A model generated the notes under the pieces. It was not told the origin of the DNA and did no database searches. It saw nothing but the letters and a program-made list of their open reading frames with translations. DNA of 24,633 bases from Paracoccaceae bacterium (lineage in GTDB: Bacteria; Pseudomonadota; Alphaproteobacteria; Rhodobacterales; Rhodobacteraceae). A program made the position numbers and the translations under genes. The DNA lies in NCBI GenBank assembly GCA_007121115.1, contig SKMI01000258.1:1-24633 (forward strand). The letters run 5' to 3'. Positions 7,693-16,381 of this stretch are shown one piece after another (position 1 is the first letter of the stretch; the number at the start of each line of letters is the position of its first letter).

Positions 7693-8834
7693 GGCCGCAC
7701 CAGCGTGGCCGTGGCCAGCGCGGCAATGCCTTCCTCGCGTCCCGTGAAACCCAGCCGCTCGGATGTGGTAGCCTTGACGCTGACGCGCGCGGGATCCAGC
7801 GCCATGATCCCGGCGAGTGCGGCGCGCATGGCTTCGGCGTAGGGGCCGATCTTGGGGCGTTCGCAGATCAGGGTCACATCGGCATGGGTCAGGGTGAAGC
7901 CGTTGTCGCGCGCCACCCCCACCGCGTGGCGCAGGAAGACATGGCTCGCCGCGCCCTTCCACTGCGGGTCCGAGGGCGGGAAGTGCTGCCCGATATCGCC
8001 CATGCCCAGCGCGCCATAGATCGCATCGGTCAGCGCGTGCATCCCCACATCGGCGTCCGAATGGCCCTGCAGCGCGCGGTCGTGGGGGACCTTCACGCCG
8101 CAGAGCCAGCATCCATCACCGGGGCCGAAGCGGTGCACGTCGAACCCGTTGCCGGTGCGGATGTCCATGGACGCGCCTCCTGCCTGCATCAGCCGCGCGG
8201 CGCGGGCGAAATCCGCGGGCCAGGTCAGCTTGATGTTGTCGTCATCGCCCTCGACGATGGCGACGTCAAGCCCGGCGGCGCGGCCGATCTCCACGTCATC
8301 GGCGGCCCCGCCGGGGTGCGCGCGATGGGCGTTCAGGATGGCATCGAAGCGGAACCCCTGCGGGGTCTGGGCGCGGAACAGCCCGCTGCGGTCGGCGGTC
8401 CCATGCACCAGGCCGTCCGCGCCGCGCCAGAGCGCATCGGTGACCGCCAACGCCGGTGCGGCGCCGGGGGTATGATCCAGCGCCGCCAGCACGCGGTCGA
8501 CCAGCGCGGGGCGGACCAGCGGGCGGGCGCCGTCATGGATCAGGACGCGGTCGGGCGCGTCGTCGGCCAGCGCCTCGAGCGCGTTGCGGACCGAGGCCTG
8601 CCGGTCGGCGCCCCCCGCGACCAGCCGCAACCCGTCGCCCAAGGTGCCCGCGCGGGCCATGTCGTCCGCGTGCAGCACCACCACCAGCGGCCCGGTCGCC
8701 AGTGGGCGCAACGCCGCGACCGTATGCGCCAGCACCGGGCGCCCGGCCAGGTCCTGCCACTGCTTCGGTAGCCCGCCCCCGGCGCGCAGGCCGCGCCCGG
8801 CGGCAACGATGACGATGGCGGTTGTGGCGGACAT
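7689..8834 (-). CDS. ispDF: Bifunctional IspD/IspF enzyme of the MEP isoprenoid pathway
   Basis: This 381-residue fusion catalyses two non-consecutive steps of the methylerythritol phosphate route to isoprenoids. The IspD half (about 1-222) makes CDP-methylerythritol, with the nucleotide-binding start IVAAGRGLRAGGGLPKQW, DGARPLV and the C-terminal GDDDNIKLTWPAD. The IspF half (about 224-381) forms the cyclodiphosphate, with GNGFDVHRF giving metal ligands Asp232 and His234, HSDADVGMH giving His266, and the end signature KATTSERLGFTGREEGIAA. Both active sites are complete. The IspDF fusion is common in alphaproteobacteria. The gene is the first of a three-gene minus-strand unit and diverges from dusB across 210 bp. 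Confidence 0.96.
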   Translation of the reverse strand: MSATTAIVIVAAGRGLRAGGGLPKQWQDLAGRPVLAHTVAALRPLATGPLVVVLHADDMARAGTLGDGLRLVAGGADRQASVRNALEALADDAPDRVLIHDGARPLVRPALVDRVLAALDHTPGAAPALAVTDALWRGADGLVHGTADRSGLFRAQTPQGFRFDAILNAHRAHPGGAADDVEIGRAAGLDVAIVEGDDDNIKLTWPADFARAARLMQAGGASMDIRTGNGFDVHRFGPGDGCWLCGVKVPHDRALQGHSDADVGMHALTDAIYGALGMGDIGQHFPPSDPQWKGAASHVFLRHAVGVARDNGFTLTHADVTLICERPKIGPYAEAMRAALAGIMALDPARVSVKATTSERLGFTGREEGIAALATATLVRP

Positions 8835-8930
8835 GCGGCCTCACGGTTCAGGCAGGCACCCTATATCCGCAGGTGCAGGGTGCTGACAATGCGCGCGAAG
8901 GCGCGGCATGGTTGCACAATTTTTCACCGT

Positions 8931-8952
8931 ATGATGAATATTGCGCCATCAT
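8931..8952. promoter_or_regulatory. Inverted repeat in the ispDF/dusB divergent promoter region
   Basis: ATGATG (8931-8936) and CATCAT (8947-8952) form a 6-bp inverted repeat with a 10-bp AT-rich spacer. The arm-to-arm distance of 16 bp suits a dimeric regulator. The right arm is also part of a second palindrome, CATCATGATG (8947-8956). It lies about 92 bp before the dusB start and 97 bp before ispDF, in a short AT-rich patch that also contains TTGCAC and TATGAT. Operator function is inferred only from geometry and position. Confidence 0.3.
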
Positions 8953-9044
8953 GATGCCGTGCCGGTTTGCGGTCGGGGCGCGTTGATCCTAAATCTGAGG
9001 CACTCGGGCGTCTGGCGCGCCACCATGCAGGCAATACGAAACAC

Positions 9045-10067
9045 ATGGCAGCACTTGCATCAGTGCAGATTGCAACCGGAGCGGCGCGCGCGGCGATTGA
9101 TCCGCCGGTGGCGCTGGCGCCCATGGCGGGCATCACCGATCTGCCGTTCCGGCGCGTTGTGGCGGGGTTTGGCGCCGGGCTGGTGGTGTCCGAAATGGTG
9201 GCCAGCCGCGAAATGGCGCAGGCCAAACCCTCGGACCGGGCGCGGGCGCGTGCGGAACTGGGCCTGCATGAGGCGGCGACGGCGGTGCAACTTGCCGGAC
9301 ATGACCCGCGCTGGATGGCCGAGGCCGCGCGCATGGTCGCCGACGGCGGTGCGCGGATCATCGACATCAACATGGGCTGCCCGGCAAAGAAGGTCGTGGG
9401 CGGGCAGTCCGGCGCGGCGCTGATGCGCGATCCGGACCACGCGCTGCGGATGATCGAAGCGGTGGTGGCGGCAGTGGACCTGCCGGTGACGCTGAAAACC
9501 CGGCTGGGCTGGGATGACTGCTGCCTGAACGCGCCCGACTTGGCGCGCCGGGCGGTGGATGCGGGCGTGGGGATGGTGACGATTCACGGTCGCACGCGGT
9601 GCCAGTTCTACAAGGGTCGCGCGGACTGGTCGGCGATCGGCGCGGTGGTGCGCGCGGTGCCCGGCGTGCCGGTGCTGGCCAATGGCGACATTCGCGCGGC
9701 CGGGGACGCGGCGGCGGCGCTGGCGGCCTCGGGCGCGGCGGGGGTTATGATCGGACGCGGCGCGCAGGGGCGGCCCTGGCTGCTGGCGCAGGTGGCGGCG
9801 GCGCTGCGCGATGCACCGGTTCCGTCCGCGCCAACGGGGGCGGCGCTGGTGGACCTGGTGGCGGGGCATTACGAGGCGATCCTGGACTTCCATGGCCGCG
9901 ATCTGGGCCTGCGCGTGGCGCGCAAGCATCTGGACTGGTATCTGACGGCGGCCAGCGGGGCGGCATCGCTGCGACGCCCGCTGCTGACCGCCACCGACCC
10001 GCGCGCGGTGCTGCGGCTGCTGCCCGAGGCGCTGAGCCCCGCCCCGCCTGTGACGGAGGCCGCATGA
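9045..10067 (+). CDS. dusB: tRNA-dihydrouridine synthase DusB (NifR3)
   Basis: DusB reduces specific uridines in the tRNA D-loop with FMN and NADPH. The 340-residue protein shows the TIM-barrel signatures of the family: PVALAPMAGITDLPFR at about 21-36, VQLAGHDP, DINMGCPAKKVV with catalytic Cys112, TLKTRLGWDD, TIHGRTRCQFYKG, and ANGDI then GVMIGRGAQGRPWL for FMN phosphate binding. The frame is open back to a TTG at 8967. The conserved protein starts at the ATG at 9045, so I chose that; its ribosome-binding site is weak. This gene was named nifR3 in Rhodobacter capsulatus, where it precedes ntrBC. The same order occurs here, with the stop overlapping the ntrB start by 4 bp. The nitrogen link is positional; the reaction is tRNA modification. 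Confidence 0.95.
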   Translation: MAALASVQIATGAARAAIDPPVALAPMAGITDLPFRRVVAGFGAGLVVSEMVASREMAQAKPSDRARARAELGLHEAATAVQLAGHDPRWMAEAARMVADGGARIIDINMGCPAKKVVGGQSGAALMRDPDHALRMIEAVVAAVDLPVTLKTRLGWDDCCLNAPDLARRAVDAGVGMVTIHGRTRCQFYKGRADWSAIGAVVRAVPGVPVLANGDIRAAGDAAAALAASGAAGVMIGRGAQGRPWLLAQVAAALRDAPVPSAPTGAALVDLVAGHYEAILDFHGRDLGLRVARKHLDWYLTAASGAASLRRPLLTATDPRAVLRLLPEALSPAPPVTEAA

Positions 10068-11158
10068 CGACCCCGGTCACAGGCACGATCTGGTCCGCGC
10101 TGCCGGTGCCCGCAATGCTGATCAGCGCCAGTGACGCAGGCGACGAGATCGTGCTGGACTGCAATCCGGCCTGCGAGAACTTCCTGATGATCTCGGCCCG
10201 CGCGCTGTCCGGCCAGCCGCTGTTCGAAAGGCTGGCCATCGACGCGCCGATGGAGGAAGCGTTGGTGCGCACCCGTCGCAACCGCTCGGCGCTGTTCATC
10301 AACGATGTGGACGTCGGCACCGGCAGCCGTGCGCCGGTGTCTTGCAACCTGCAACTCGCGCCCCTGCCGGACCAGCCCGAGGTGGTGCTGATGCTCATGT
10401 CCCCGCGCGAAATCGCCGGGCGGCTGAACCAGGCGGGGGCGGCCAAGGCGGCGGTCAAGTCGGCCTCGGGCATGGCGGCGATGCTGGCGCATGAGATCAA
10501 GAACCCGCTGGCGGGCATCAGCGGCGCGGCGCAGCTTCTGTCCATGAACCTGCGCAACGGCGATCTGGAATTGACCGACCTGATCGTCGAGGAAGCGCGC
10601 CGGATCCTCGCCCTTCTGGAACAGTTCGAGGAATTCGGCGACCAGCGCCCGCCGGTGCGGGTGGCGGTCAATATCCATGACGTGCTGGAACGCGCGCGGC
10701 GCTCGGCCCGGCTGGGATTTGCCGCGCACATGAGTGTGGGCGAGCGCTATGACCCCTCGCTGCCCCCGGTGCTGGGTGATGGCGATCAGTTGCTGCAGGT
10801 GTTCCTGAACCTGTTGAAGAACGCGGCCGAGGCGCAACCCGATGGCGGCAGAATCACCGTCCGCACCTATTTCGAACAATCGCTGCGGGTGCGCGGGCGG
10901 GACGGGCGCGACGTGGCACTGCCGCTGCATGTCGAGGTGATCGACGACGGCCCCGGCCTGCCGCCCGAGATCGCGGCGGATGTGTTCGACCCCTTCGTTT
11001 CCGGGCGCGAAAACGGCACCGGGCTGGGGCTGGCGCTGGTCTCGAAGATCGTGGCCGACCATGACGGCTGGATTGCCGTGGAAAGCGCGCCGGGACGCAC
11101 GGTGTTCCGGGTCTCGCTGCCGCTGGCGGGGCGCGACGCGGGTTCAAGGAGTGACTGA
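10064..11158 (+). CDS. ntrB: Nitrogen regulation sensor histidine kinase NtrB
   Basis: NtrB is the cytosolic kinase and phosphatase of NtrC, controlled by PII proteins in response to nitrogen status. The 364-residue protein has no membrane segment. It has an N-terminal PAS-like region (about 10-110), a dimerisation and phosphoacceptor helix with MLAHEIKNPLAG and His143, an N box at NLLKNAAEA, a G1 box at DDGPGLP, and a G2 box at NGTGLGLALV. The length fits the family. The ATG at 10064 overlaps the dusB stop. The ntrC gene starts 3 bp after the ntrB stop, so dusB, ntrB and ntrC should be co-expressed. Confidence 0.95.
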   Translation: MTTPVTGTIWSALPVPAMLISASDAGDEIVLDCNPACENFLMISARALSGQPLFERLAIDAPMEEALVRTRRNRSALFINDVDVGTGSRAPVSCNLQLAPLPDQPEVVLMLMSPREIAGRLNQAGAAKAAVKSASGMAAMLAHEIKNPLAGISGAAQLLSMNLRNGDLELTDLIVEEARRILALLEQFEEFGDQRPPVRVAVNIHDVLERARRSARLGFAAHMSVGERYDPSLPPVLGDGDQLLQVFLNLLKNAAEAQPDGGRITVRTYFEQSLRVRGRDGRDVALPLHVEVIDDGPGLPPEIAADVFDPFVSGRENGTGLGLALVSKIVADHDGWIAVESAPGRTVFRVSLPLAGRDAGSRSD

Positions 11159-11161
11159 GGA

Positions 11162-12550
11162 ATGGATGGAACGGTTCTGGTTGCCGATGACGACCGCACG
11201 ATCCGCACGGTGCTGACCCAGGCGCTGACGCGTGCAGGGTGCAAGGTGCATGCCACGTCAAGCCTGACCACGCTGATGCGCTGGGTCGAGGAAGGGCGCG
11301 GTGATCTGGTCATCACCGATGTGATGATGCCCGATGGCAACGGGATCGAGATGATCCCCAAGATCAGCAAGGAACGCCCGGGGCTGCCGGTGATCGTCAT
11401 TTCGGCGCAGAACACCATCATGACCGCGATCCAGGCGACCGAGGCCGACGCCTGGGACTACCTGCCCAAACCCTTCGACCTGCCCGACCTGATGAAACGC
11501 GCAGGTCGCGCCATGCAGGCCCGCCGCCCCGCGCCGGCGCGCAGCGCACCCACCGGGCCGTCGCCGCGCGGCGATGCGGTGGACAGCGACCTGCCGCTGG
11601 TGGGGCGCACCCCGGCGATGCAGGCGCTCTACCGGCTGATCGCACGGGTGATGAATTCGGACATGCCGGTGCTGATCGTCGGCGAATCGGGCACCGGCAA
11701 GTCGCTGATCGCACGCACGCTGCACGACCTGTCGGACCGGCGCGCGCTGCCCTTCGTGGTCGCCTCGGCCGAGGATCTGGCCAGTGCGGACGGCGCCTCG
11801 GCGATCATGGCGCGGGCGCGCGGCGGCACGGTCGTCTTTGACGAGCTGGGCGATTACGATGAGGCGACCCAGGCGCGGCTGGTGCGGCTTCTGGACATGA
11901 TCGGCGCCGACAACGGCCCGCGCGTTCTGGCCACATCGCAGGCCGACCTGGCCATGCGGCTGGACAACGGATCCCTGCGCGAGGACCTGTTCTATCGCCT
12001 CAACGGGGTCAGCATGACCGTGCCGGCGCTGCGCGAGCGCATCGACGACCTGCCGCTGCTGAGCGAACATTTCCTCAAACGCGCCAGCGCCGCGGGCGGG
12101 GCGCCCGAGCGACGGCTGTCCGAAGAGGCGCTGGAGCGCGTGCGCGTCTATTCCTGGCCCGGCAACCTGCGCCAGCTTGAAAACCTGATGCGGCGGCTGG
12201 CGCTCACCGGGCAGGAGCCGGTGATTTCGGCCTCGGAGATGGAAACCGCGCTGCGCAACCAACCCGCAATGGAACCGACCCGCCCCGGAGCCAGCGCCGA
12301 GAAGCTGTCCGAATCGGTCGCCGCCCACCTGCGGCGCTATTTCGACCTGCACGGCGGCGAGTTGCCGCCCGCCGGTCTGCACAGCCGCATCCTGCGCGAG
12401 GTCGAGGCACCCCTGATCGAAATCGCGCTCGATGCGACCTCGGGGAATCAGGCACGCTGCGCGGACCTTCTGGGAATCAACCGCAACACGCTGCGCAAGA
12501 AGATCCTTGATCTGGATATTCGCGTGACACGCCGCCGCAAATTGATGTAA
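11162..12550 (+). CDS. ntrC: Nitrogen regulation response regulator NtrC lacking the GAFTGA loop
   Basis: NtrC activates nitrogen-assimilation genes when phosphorylated by NtrB. The 462-residue protein has a receiver domain (about 4-118) with acidic Asp10/Asp11, phospho-acceptor Asp53 and Lys103. A linker rich in Pro, Arg and Ala follows (120-140). The AAA+ domain (about 145-370) has Walker A GESGTGKS (174-181) and Walker B VVFDELGD. A Fis-type helix-turn-helix lies near the C-terminus (about 425-456). The segment between Walker A and Walker B is short: ELFGHEKGAFTGA and the following loop of standard NtrC are absent (about 203-222 here). Loss of this loop is established for R. capsulatus NtrC, which works with the housekeeping sigma factor instead of sigma-54. 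I infer the same here. Ribosome-binding site GAGGA precedes the ATG. Confidence 0.95.
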   Translation: MDGTVLVADDDRTIRTVLTQALTRAGCKVHATSSLTTLMRWVEEGRGDLVITDVMMPDGNGIEMIPKISKERPGLPVIVISAQNTIMTAIQATEADAWDYLPKPFDLPDLMKRAGRAMQARRPAPARSAPTGPSPRGDAVDSDLPLVGRTPAMQALYRLIARVMNSDMPVLIVGESGTGKSLIARTLHDLSDRRALPFVVASAEDLASADGASAIMARARGGTVVFDELGDYDEATQARLVRLLDMIGADNGPRVLATSQADLAMRLDNGSLREDLFYRLNGVSMTVPALRERIDDLPLLSEHFLKRASAAGGAPERRLSEEALERVRVYSWPGNLRQLENLMRRLALTGQEPVISASEMETALRNQPAMEPTRPGASAEKLSESVAAHLRRYFDLHGGELPPAGLHSRILREVEAPLIEIALDATSGNQARCADLLGINRNTLRKKILDLDIRVTRRRKLM

Positions 12551-12645
12551 AACCGCAACACAAGGCGTGGCGCATTTGCGTCGGCGGGTCCGGCGCTCAG
12601 GTTTGAACGATCACGCCAGGGTGAATCGGCATCGCACGCGCAGCG

Positions 12646-14976
12646 ATGCAGCGGCGGGGTGGCGCCTTGGAGGCAGTGAGACAGCGCGGACTCTGGCAAC
12701 GGGCGGTGGACTTGCGTCATCGGCGCAGTGTGACGACGGCGATCACCGTGGTGCTGGTCACGCTGGCGCCGGTGCTGGTGTTGCTGACCCTGCTTGCCTT
12801 TGGCCCGCTCAGCGCGGCGACATCGACCCCGTTGCTGCGGTTCATCCTGCTCGCCGATCTGGTCTATATCCTGATCGTCGCCACGCTGGTGGCGGCGCGG
12901 GTGGCGCGCATCATCGCCGATCGGCGCTCGCAATCGGCGGGCTCGCGGCTCCATCTGCGGCTTTCGGGGCTGTTTGCGGCCATGGCGCTGGTGCCCACGG
13001 TGTCGGTCGCGGTGTTTGCCAGCGTGACCATCAACGTGGGGCTGGAAGGGTGGTTTTCCGACCGGGTGCGGCAGGTGGTGGGCAACTCCATGGCCGCCGC
13101 CGAAGCCTATCAGGCCGAGCAGGAGCGCGACCTGATCCAGGACACCGAGGCGCTGGCCCGCTTCATCGAAGACACCCGCCGCGCCTTTCCGCTGCTCGAT
13201 GACGGCCAGTTGCGCCAGTTGCTCAGCCAGGGGCAGGCCCAGATCCAGCGCGGGTTGCGGGTCGCCTTTGTCATCGACGGCGCGGGCGAGATTCGCGCGC
13301 GTGGCGACCGGTCCTATCTGTTCGACTTCACGCCGCCCACCGAAGCCGAGTTCGAACGCGCGCGCGACGGGGTGACGGTGATCCGCGACTGGCCGATGAA
13401 CGAATTCCGCGCCTTGCTGCAATTGCCGCGCTTCGTCGACCGTTACCTTTACGTTGCGCGGAGCGTGGATGGTGAAATCCTCAGCCTGCTGGACGAAACC
13501 CGCGAAACCGTGCGGCTCTATCAGCAGCTTGAACGCGAACGCGGGCGGCTGCTGTTCGAATTCGGCCTGCTTTATCTGGGGTTTGCGCTGATCCTGATCC
13601 TCGCGGCGGTCTGGCTGGGGCTGTGGTTCGCCGAACGGCTGGCGCGCCCGGTGGGGCGGCTTGCGGCGGCGGCCGAAGATGTCGGGCGCGGCAATCTGGA
13701 CGTTCAGGTGTCCGAACAGCGCGGCGATGACGAGATCGCCACCATGAGCCGCGTGTTCAACCAGATGACGCGGCAGTTGAAGGGCCAGCGCGAGGCGCTT
13801 CTGGAAAACACCCGCCAGATCGAGGCGCGGCGGCGGCTGTTCGATTCGGTGTTGGGATCGGTCACCGCCGGGGTGATGGGGCTCGATGCCGAAGGCCGCG
13901 TGGAGTTCATCAATCGCGCCGCCGAGCGGCTGCTGGAATGCGATGCGGGGCAGGTGCTGGCGCAGCCGCTGGCGCAGGTGGTGCCCGAGTTCCTGCCGCT
14001 GTTCGACCGGCTGCGGACCATGCCAGCGCCCGATGCCCGCGTGCAGGAGGAATTGCGCCTGTCGCGCGCCGGGCGGCTGGAAACCCTGCTGGTACGGCTG
14101 TCGGTGCGCACCGGCGCCGACGGGAGGCCCGATGGATACGTGCTGGCCTTCGACGATGTGACCGATCTGGTCAGCGCGCAGCGCATGGCGGCCTGGGGCG
14201 ATGTGGCGCGCCGGATCGCGCATGAAATCAAGAACCCGCTGACGCCGATCCAGCTTTCGGCGGAACGGATCAAGCGCAAGTTCCGCCGACAAGTGCCTGA
14301 AGCGGATGCGGAGACCCTGGACCAGCTTACCGGGGTGATCGTCCGGCAAACCGGCGATCTGCGCCGGATCGTGGACGAGTTCTCGCGCTTTGCCCGGATG
14401 CCCGAACCGGACCGGCGGAGCCACGATCTGGTGGAGATCCTGCGCGATGCGGTGCTGCTGCAGGAAAACGCCCGCCCCGATATCCGCTTCACGGCAGAGA
14501 TCCCGGACACCTCCCTACCGCTGGAGGTGGACGCCACGATGCTGTCGCAAGCCTTCACGAATGTTCTGAAGAACGGCGCGGAGGCTATTGATTCGCTGAT
14601 GGAAAAGGGCGCACCCGACGACTTTGTGCCGGAAGTGCGGATCGCGCTGGACGTGCAGGATGAACGGGTGCGAATCACCGTGGCGGAAAACGGCATCGGC
14701 CTGCCCGAAGACCGCGCGCGGCTGTTCGAACCTTATGTGACCACACGGGACGAAGGCACCGGGCTGGGACTGCCGATCGTCAAGAAGATCATCGAGGAAC
14801 ATGGCGGCAGCTTCAACCTGCAGGACGCGCCGCGCTTCGAGGGCTGCGCGCATCGCGGTGCGCAGGCCGAAATCGTGCTGCCGCGTCTGACGGCAGCGGC
14901 GCGGGGCGGGCGCGAGCCGAAGCAGGAAGCCGGCGCGCCGGGGCAAGTGCATTCAAGTGGGGGCAGTGATGAATGA
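12646..14976 (+). CDS. ntrY: Membrane sensor histidine kinase NtrY
   Basis: NtrY is the membrane kinase partner of NtrX, linked to nitrogen, redox and envelope responses in alphaproteobacteria. The 776-residue protein has three N-terminal hydrophobic segments (about 31-52, 63-83, 107-132), an extracytoplasmic region (about 133-300) and a fourth membrane helix (about 303-325). A HAMP linker (about 326-380) and a PAS domain (about 393-500) follow. The kinase core has His526 in RRIAHEIKNPLTP. The N box is NVLKNGAEA and the G2 box GTGLGLPIV. The G1 box reads AENGIGLP (from about 680), with Glu681 where most kinases have the adenine-binding Asp. No clear ribosome-binding site precedes the ATG. An in-frame GTG at 12676 sits just after GGAGG and would give 766 residues. 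The 95 bp after ntrC may hold a separate promoter. Confidence 0.94.
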   Translation: MQRRGGALEAVRQRGLWQRAVDLRHRRSVTTAITVVLVTLAPVLVLLTLLAFGPLSAATSTPLLRFILLADLVYILIVATLVAARVARIIADRRSQSAGSRLHLRLSGLFAAMALVPTVSVAVFASVTINVGLEGWFSDRVRQVVGNSMAAAEAYQAEQERDLIQDTEALARFIEDTRRAFPLLDDGQLRQLLSQGQAQIQRGLRVAFVIDGAGEIRARGDRSYLFDFTPPTEAEFERARDGVTVIRDWPMNEFRALLQLPRFVDRYLYVARSVDGEILSLLDETRETVRLYQQLERERGRLLFEFGLLYLGFALILILAAVWLGLWFAERLARPVGRLAAAAEDVGRGNLDVQVSEQRGDDEIATMSRVFNQMTRQLKGQREALLENTRQIEARRRLFDSVLGSVTAGVMGLDAEGRVEFINRAAERLLECDAGQVLAQPLAQVVPEFLPLFDRLRTMPAPDARVQEELRLSRAGRLETLLVRLSVRTGADGRPDGYVLAFDDVTDLVSAQRMAAWGDVARRIAHEIKNPLTPIQLSAERIKRKFRRQVPEADAETLDQLTGVIVRQTGDLRRIVDEFSRFARMPEPDRRSHDLVEILRDAVLLQENARPDIRFTAEIPDTSLPLEVDATMLSQAFTNVLKNGAEAIDSLMEKGAPDDFVPEVRIALDVQDERVRITVAENGIGLPEDRARLFEPYVTTRDEGTGLGLPIVKKIIEEHGGSFNLQDAPRFEGCAHRGAQAEIVLPRLTAAARGGREPKQEAGAPGQVHSSGGSDE

Positions 14977-16366
14977 TATCCTGATTGTCGATGACGAGCG
15001 CGACATCCGTGAACTGATTTCGGAAATCCTGATCGACGAAGGCTATACCACGCGACTGGCGGGAAATTCCGACGAGGCCATGTCGCAGGTCAACGCCGAT
15101 CCACCGGCGCTGATCATCCTCGACATCTGGCTCAAGGACAGCCGCATGGACGGGATCGGCATCCTGATGGCGGTCAAGCGCGGCAACCCGGACATTCCGG
15201 TGGTCATCATCTCGGGGCACGGCAACGTGGAAATCGCCGTCGCGGCCATCAAGCAGGGTGCGTATGATTTCATCGAAAAGCCGTTCAATATCGATCAGCT
15301 GCTGGTCGTGATCCGGCGCGCGATGGAAGCCTCGCGGCTCAGGCGCGAGAACCTGGAACTGCGCCGCCGCGATGCCACCACGGCGGAAATGATCGGCCAG
15401 TCCAATGCGTTCCGGGCGATGAAGGCGCAACTGGAGAAGGTCACGCGCTCGAACGGGCGGGTGATGCTGACGGGCCCCGCGGGCAGTGGCAAGGAAGTCG
15501 CCGCGCGTTTCATCCACGCCAATTCGGCGCGGGCCTCGGCGCCCTTCGTCTCAGTGAGTTCCGCCAGCATCGAGCCCGAGCGCATGGAAGAGGTGCTGTT
15601 TGGCCGCGAATCGCCCGAGCGCGGGGTCGAGCCGGGCTTGCTGGAGCAGGCCCACGGCGGCGTTGTCTATCTGGACGAGGTCGGCGACATGCCGCTGGGC
15701 ACGCAGTCCAAGATACTGCGCGTACTGGTGGAGCAGCAGTTCACCCGCGTGGGCGGCGCCGACAAGGTGCGGGTCGATCTGCGCGTTATCTCGGCCACCA
15801 CCCGCGACCTCAGCGCCGAAATCGCCGCGGGCCGCTTCCGCCAGGAGCTTTATGACCGGTTGAATGTGGTGCCGATCTCGGTGCCGCCGCTGGCCGAGCG
15901 CCGCGATGATATTCCGGTGCTGGCACGCGCCTTCATCGAACATTTCCACCAGAGCCAGGGCCTGCCGCTGCGCACGCTTTCAGATGTCGCCGAGGCGCAT
16001 TTGCAGACCATGGTCTGGCCGGGCAATGTCCGGCAGTTGCGCAATGTCATCGAACGCGCGCTGATTCTGGGCGAAAGCAACGGTGCGATAGAGCCCGCGG
16101 AGTTTCAGGCCGAAGCGGCGCCGGGCGACACGGACGGTGGCTTCACCCTGTCAGCGGAACTGGCCACCCTGCCGCTGCGCGAGGCACGCGAACTCTTTGA
16201 ACGCGAGTACCTGCTGGCGCAGATCAACCGCTTCAGCGGCAACATCAGCCGCACCGCCAGTTTCGTCGGCATGGAGCGGTCGGCCCTGCACCGCAAGCTC
16301 AAGTCGCTGGGTGTGAACACCGCAAGCCTCTCCAACGTCCGCACGCACCAGCGCGCAGAGGGGTAG
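14969..16366 (+). CDS. ntrX: Response regulator NtrX lacking the GAFTGA loop
   Basis: NtrX is the response regulator of NtrY. The 465-residue protein has a receiver domain (about 1-118) with Asp9/Asp10, phospho-acceptor Asp52 and Lys104. Its AAA+ domain (about 140-365) has Walker A GPAGSGKE (169-176), Walker B VVYLDEVGD and the arginine-rich end of sensor II VWPGNVRQLRN. A Fis-type DNA-binding domain follows (about 405-448). The position of GAFTGA is occupied by LFGRESPERGVEPGLLEQ (210-227): the flanking LFG and LEQA are kept but the sigma-54-contacting loop is not. It should therefore act without sigma-54, as a classical activator or repressor. The ATG at 14969 overlaps the ntrY stop by 8 bp. 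Upstream in-frame GTGs at 14957 and 14966 are less likely starts. Confidence 0.94.
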   Translation: MNDILIVDDERDIRELISEILIDEGYTTRLAGNSDEAMSQVNADPPALIILDIWLKDSRMDGIGILMAVKRGNPDIPVVIISGHGNVEIAVAAIKQGAYDFIEKPFNIDQLLVVIRRAMEASRLRRENLELRRRDATTAEMIGQSNAFRAMKAQLEKVTRSNGRVMLTGPAGSGKEVAARFIHANSARASAPFVSVSSASIEPERMEEVLFGRESPERGVEPGLLEQAHGGVVYLDEVGDMPLGTQSKILRVLVEQQFTRVGGADKVRVDLRVISATTRDLSAEIAAGRFRQELYDRLNVVPISVPPLAERRDDIPVLARAFIEHFHQSQGLPLRTLSDVAEAHLQTMVWPGNVRQLRNVIERALILGESNGAIEPAEFQAEAAPGDTDGGFTLSAELATLPLREARELFEREYLLAQINRFSGNISRTASFVGMERSALHRKLKSLGVNTASLSNVRTHQRAEG

Positions 16367-16381
16367 GCCTTGGGGTGAGCC

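Noticed and set aside
8912..8935. TTGCAC with TATGAT as a dusB promoter
   Set aside because: The spacer is only 12 bp, too short for sigma-70. Other pairings in the patch match the consensus poorly.
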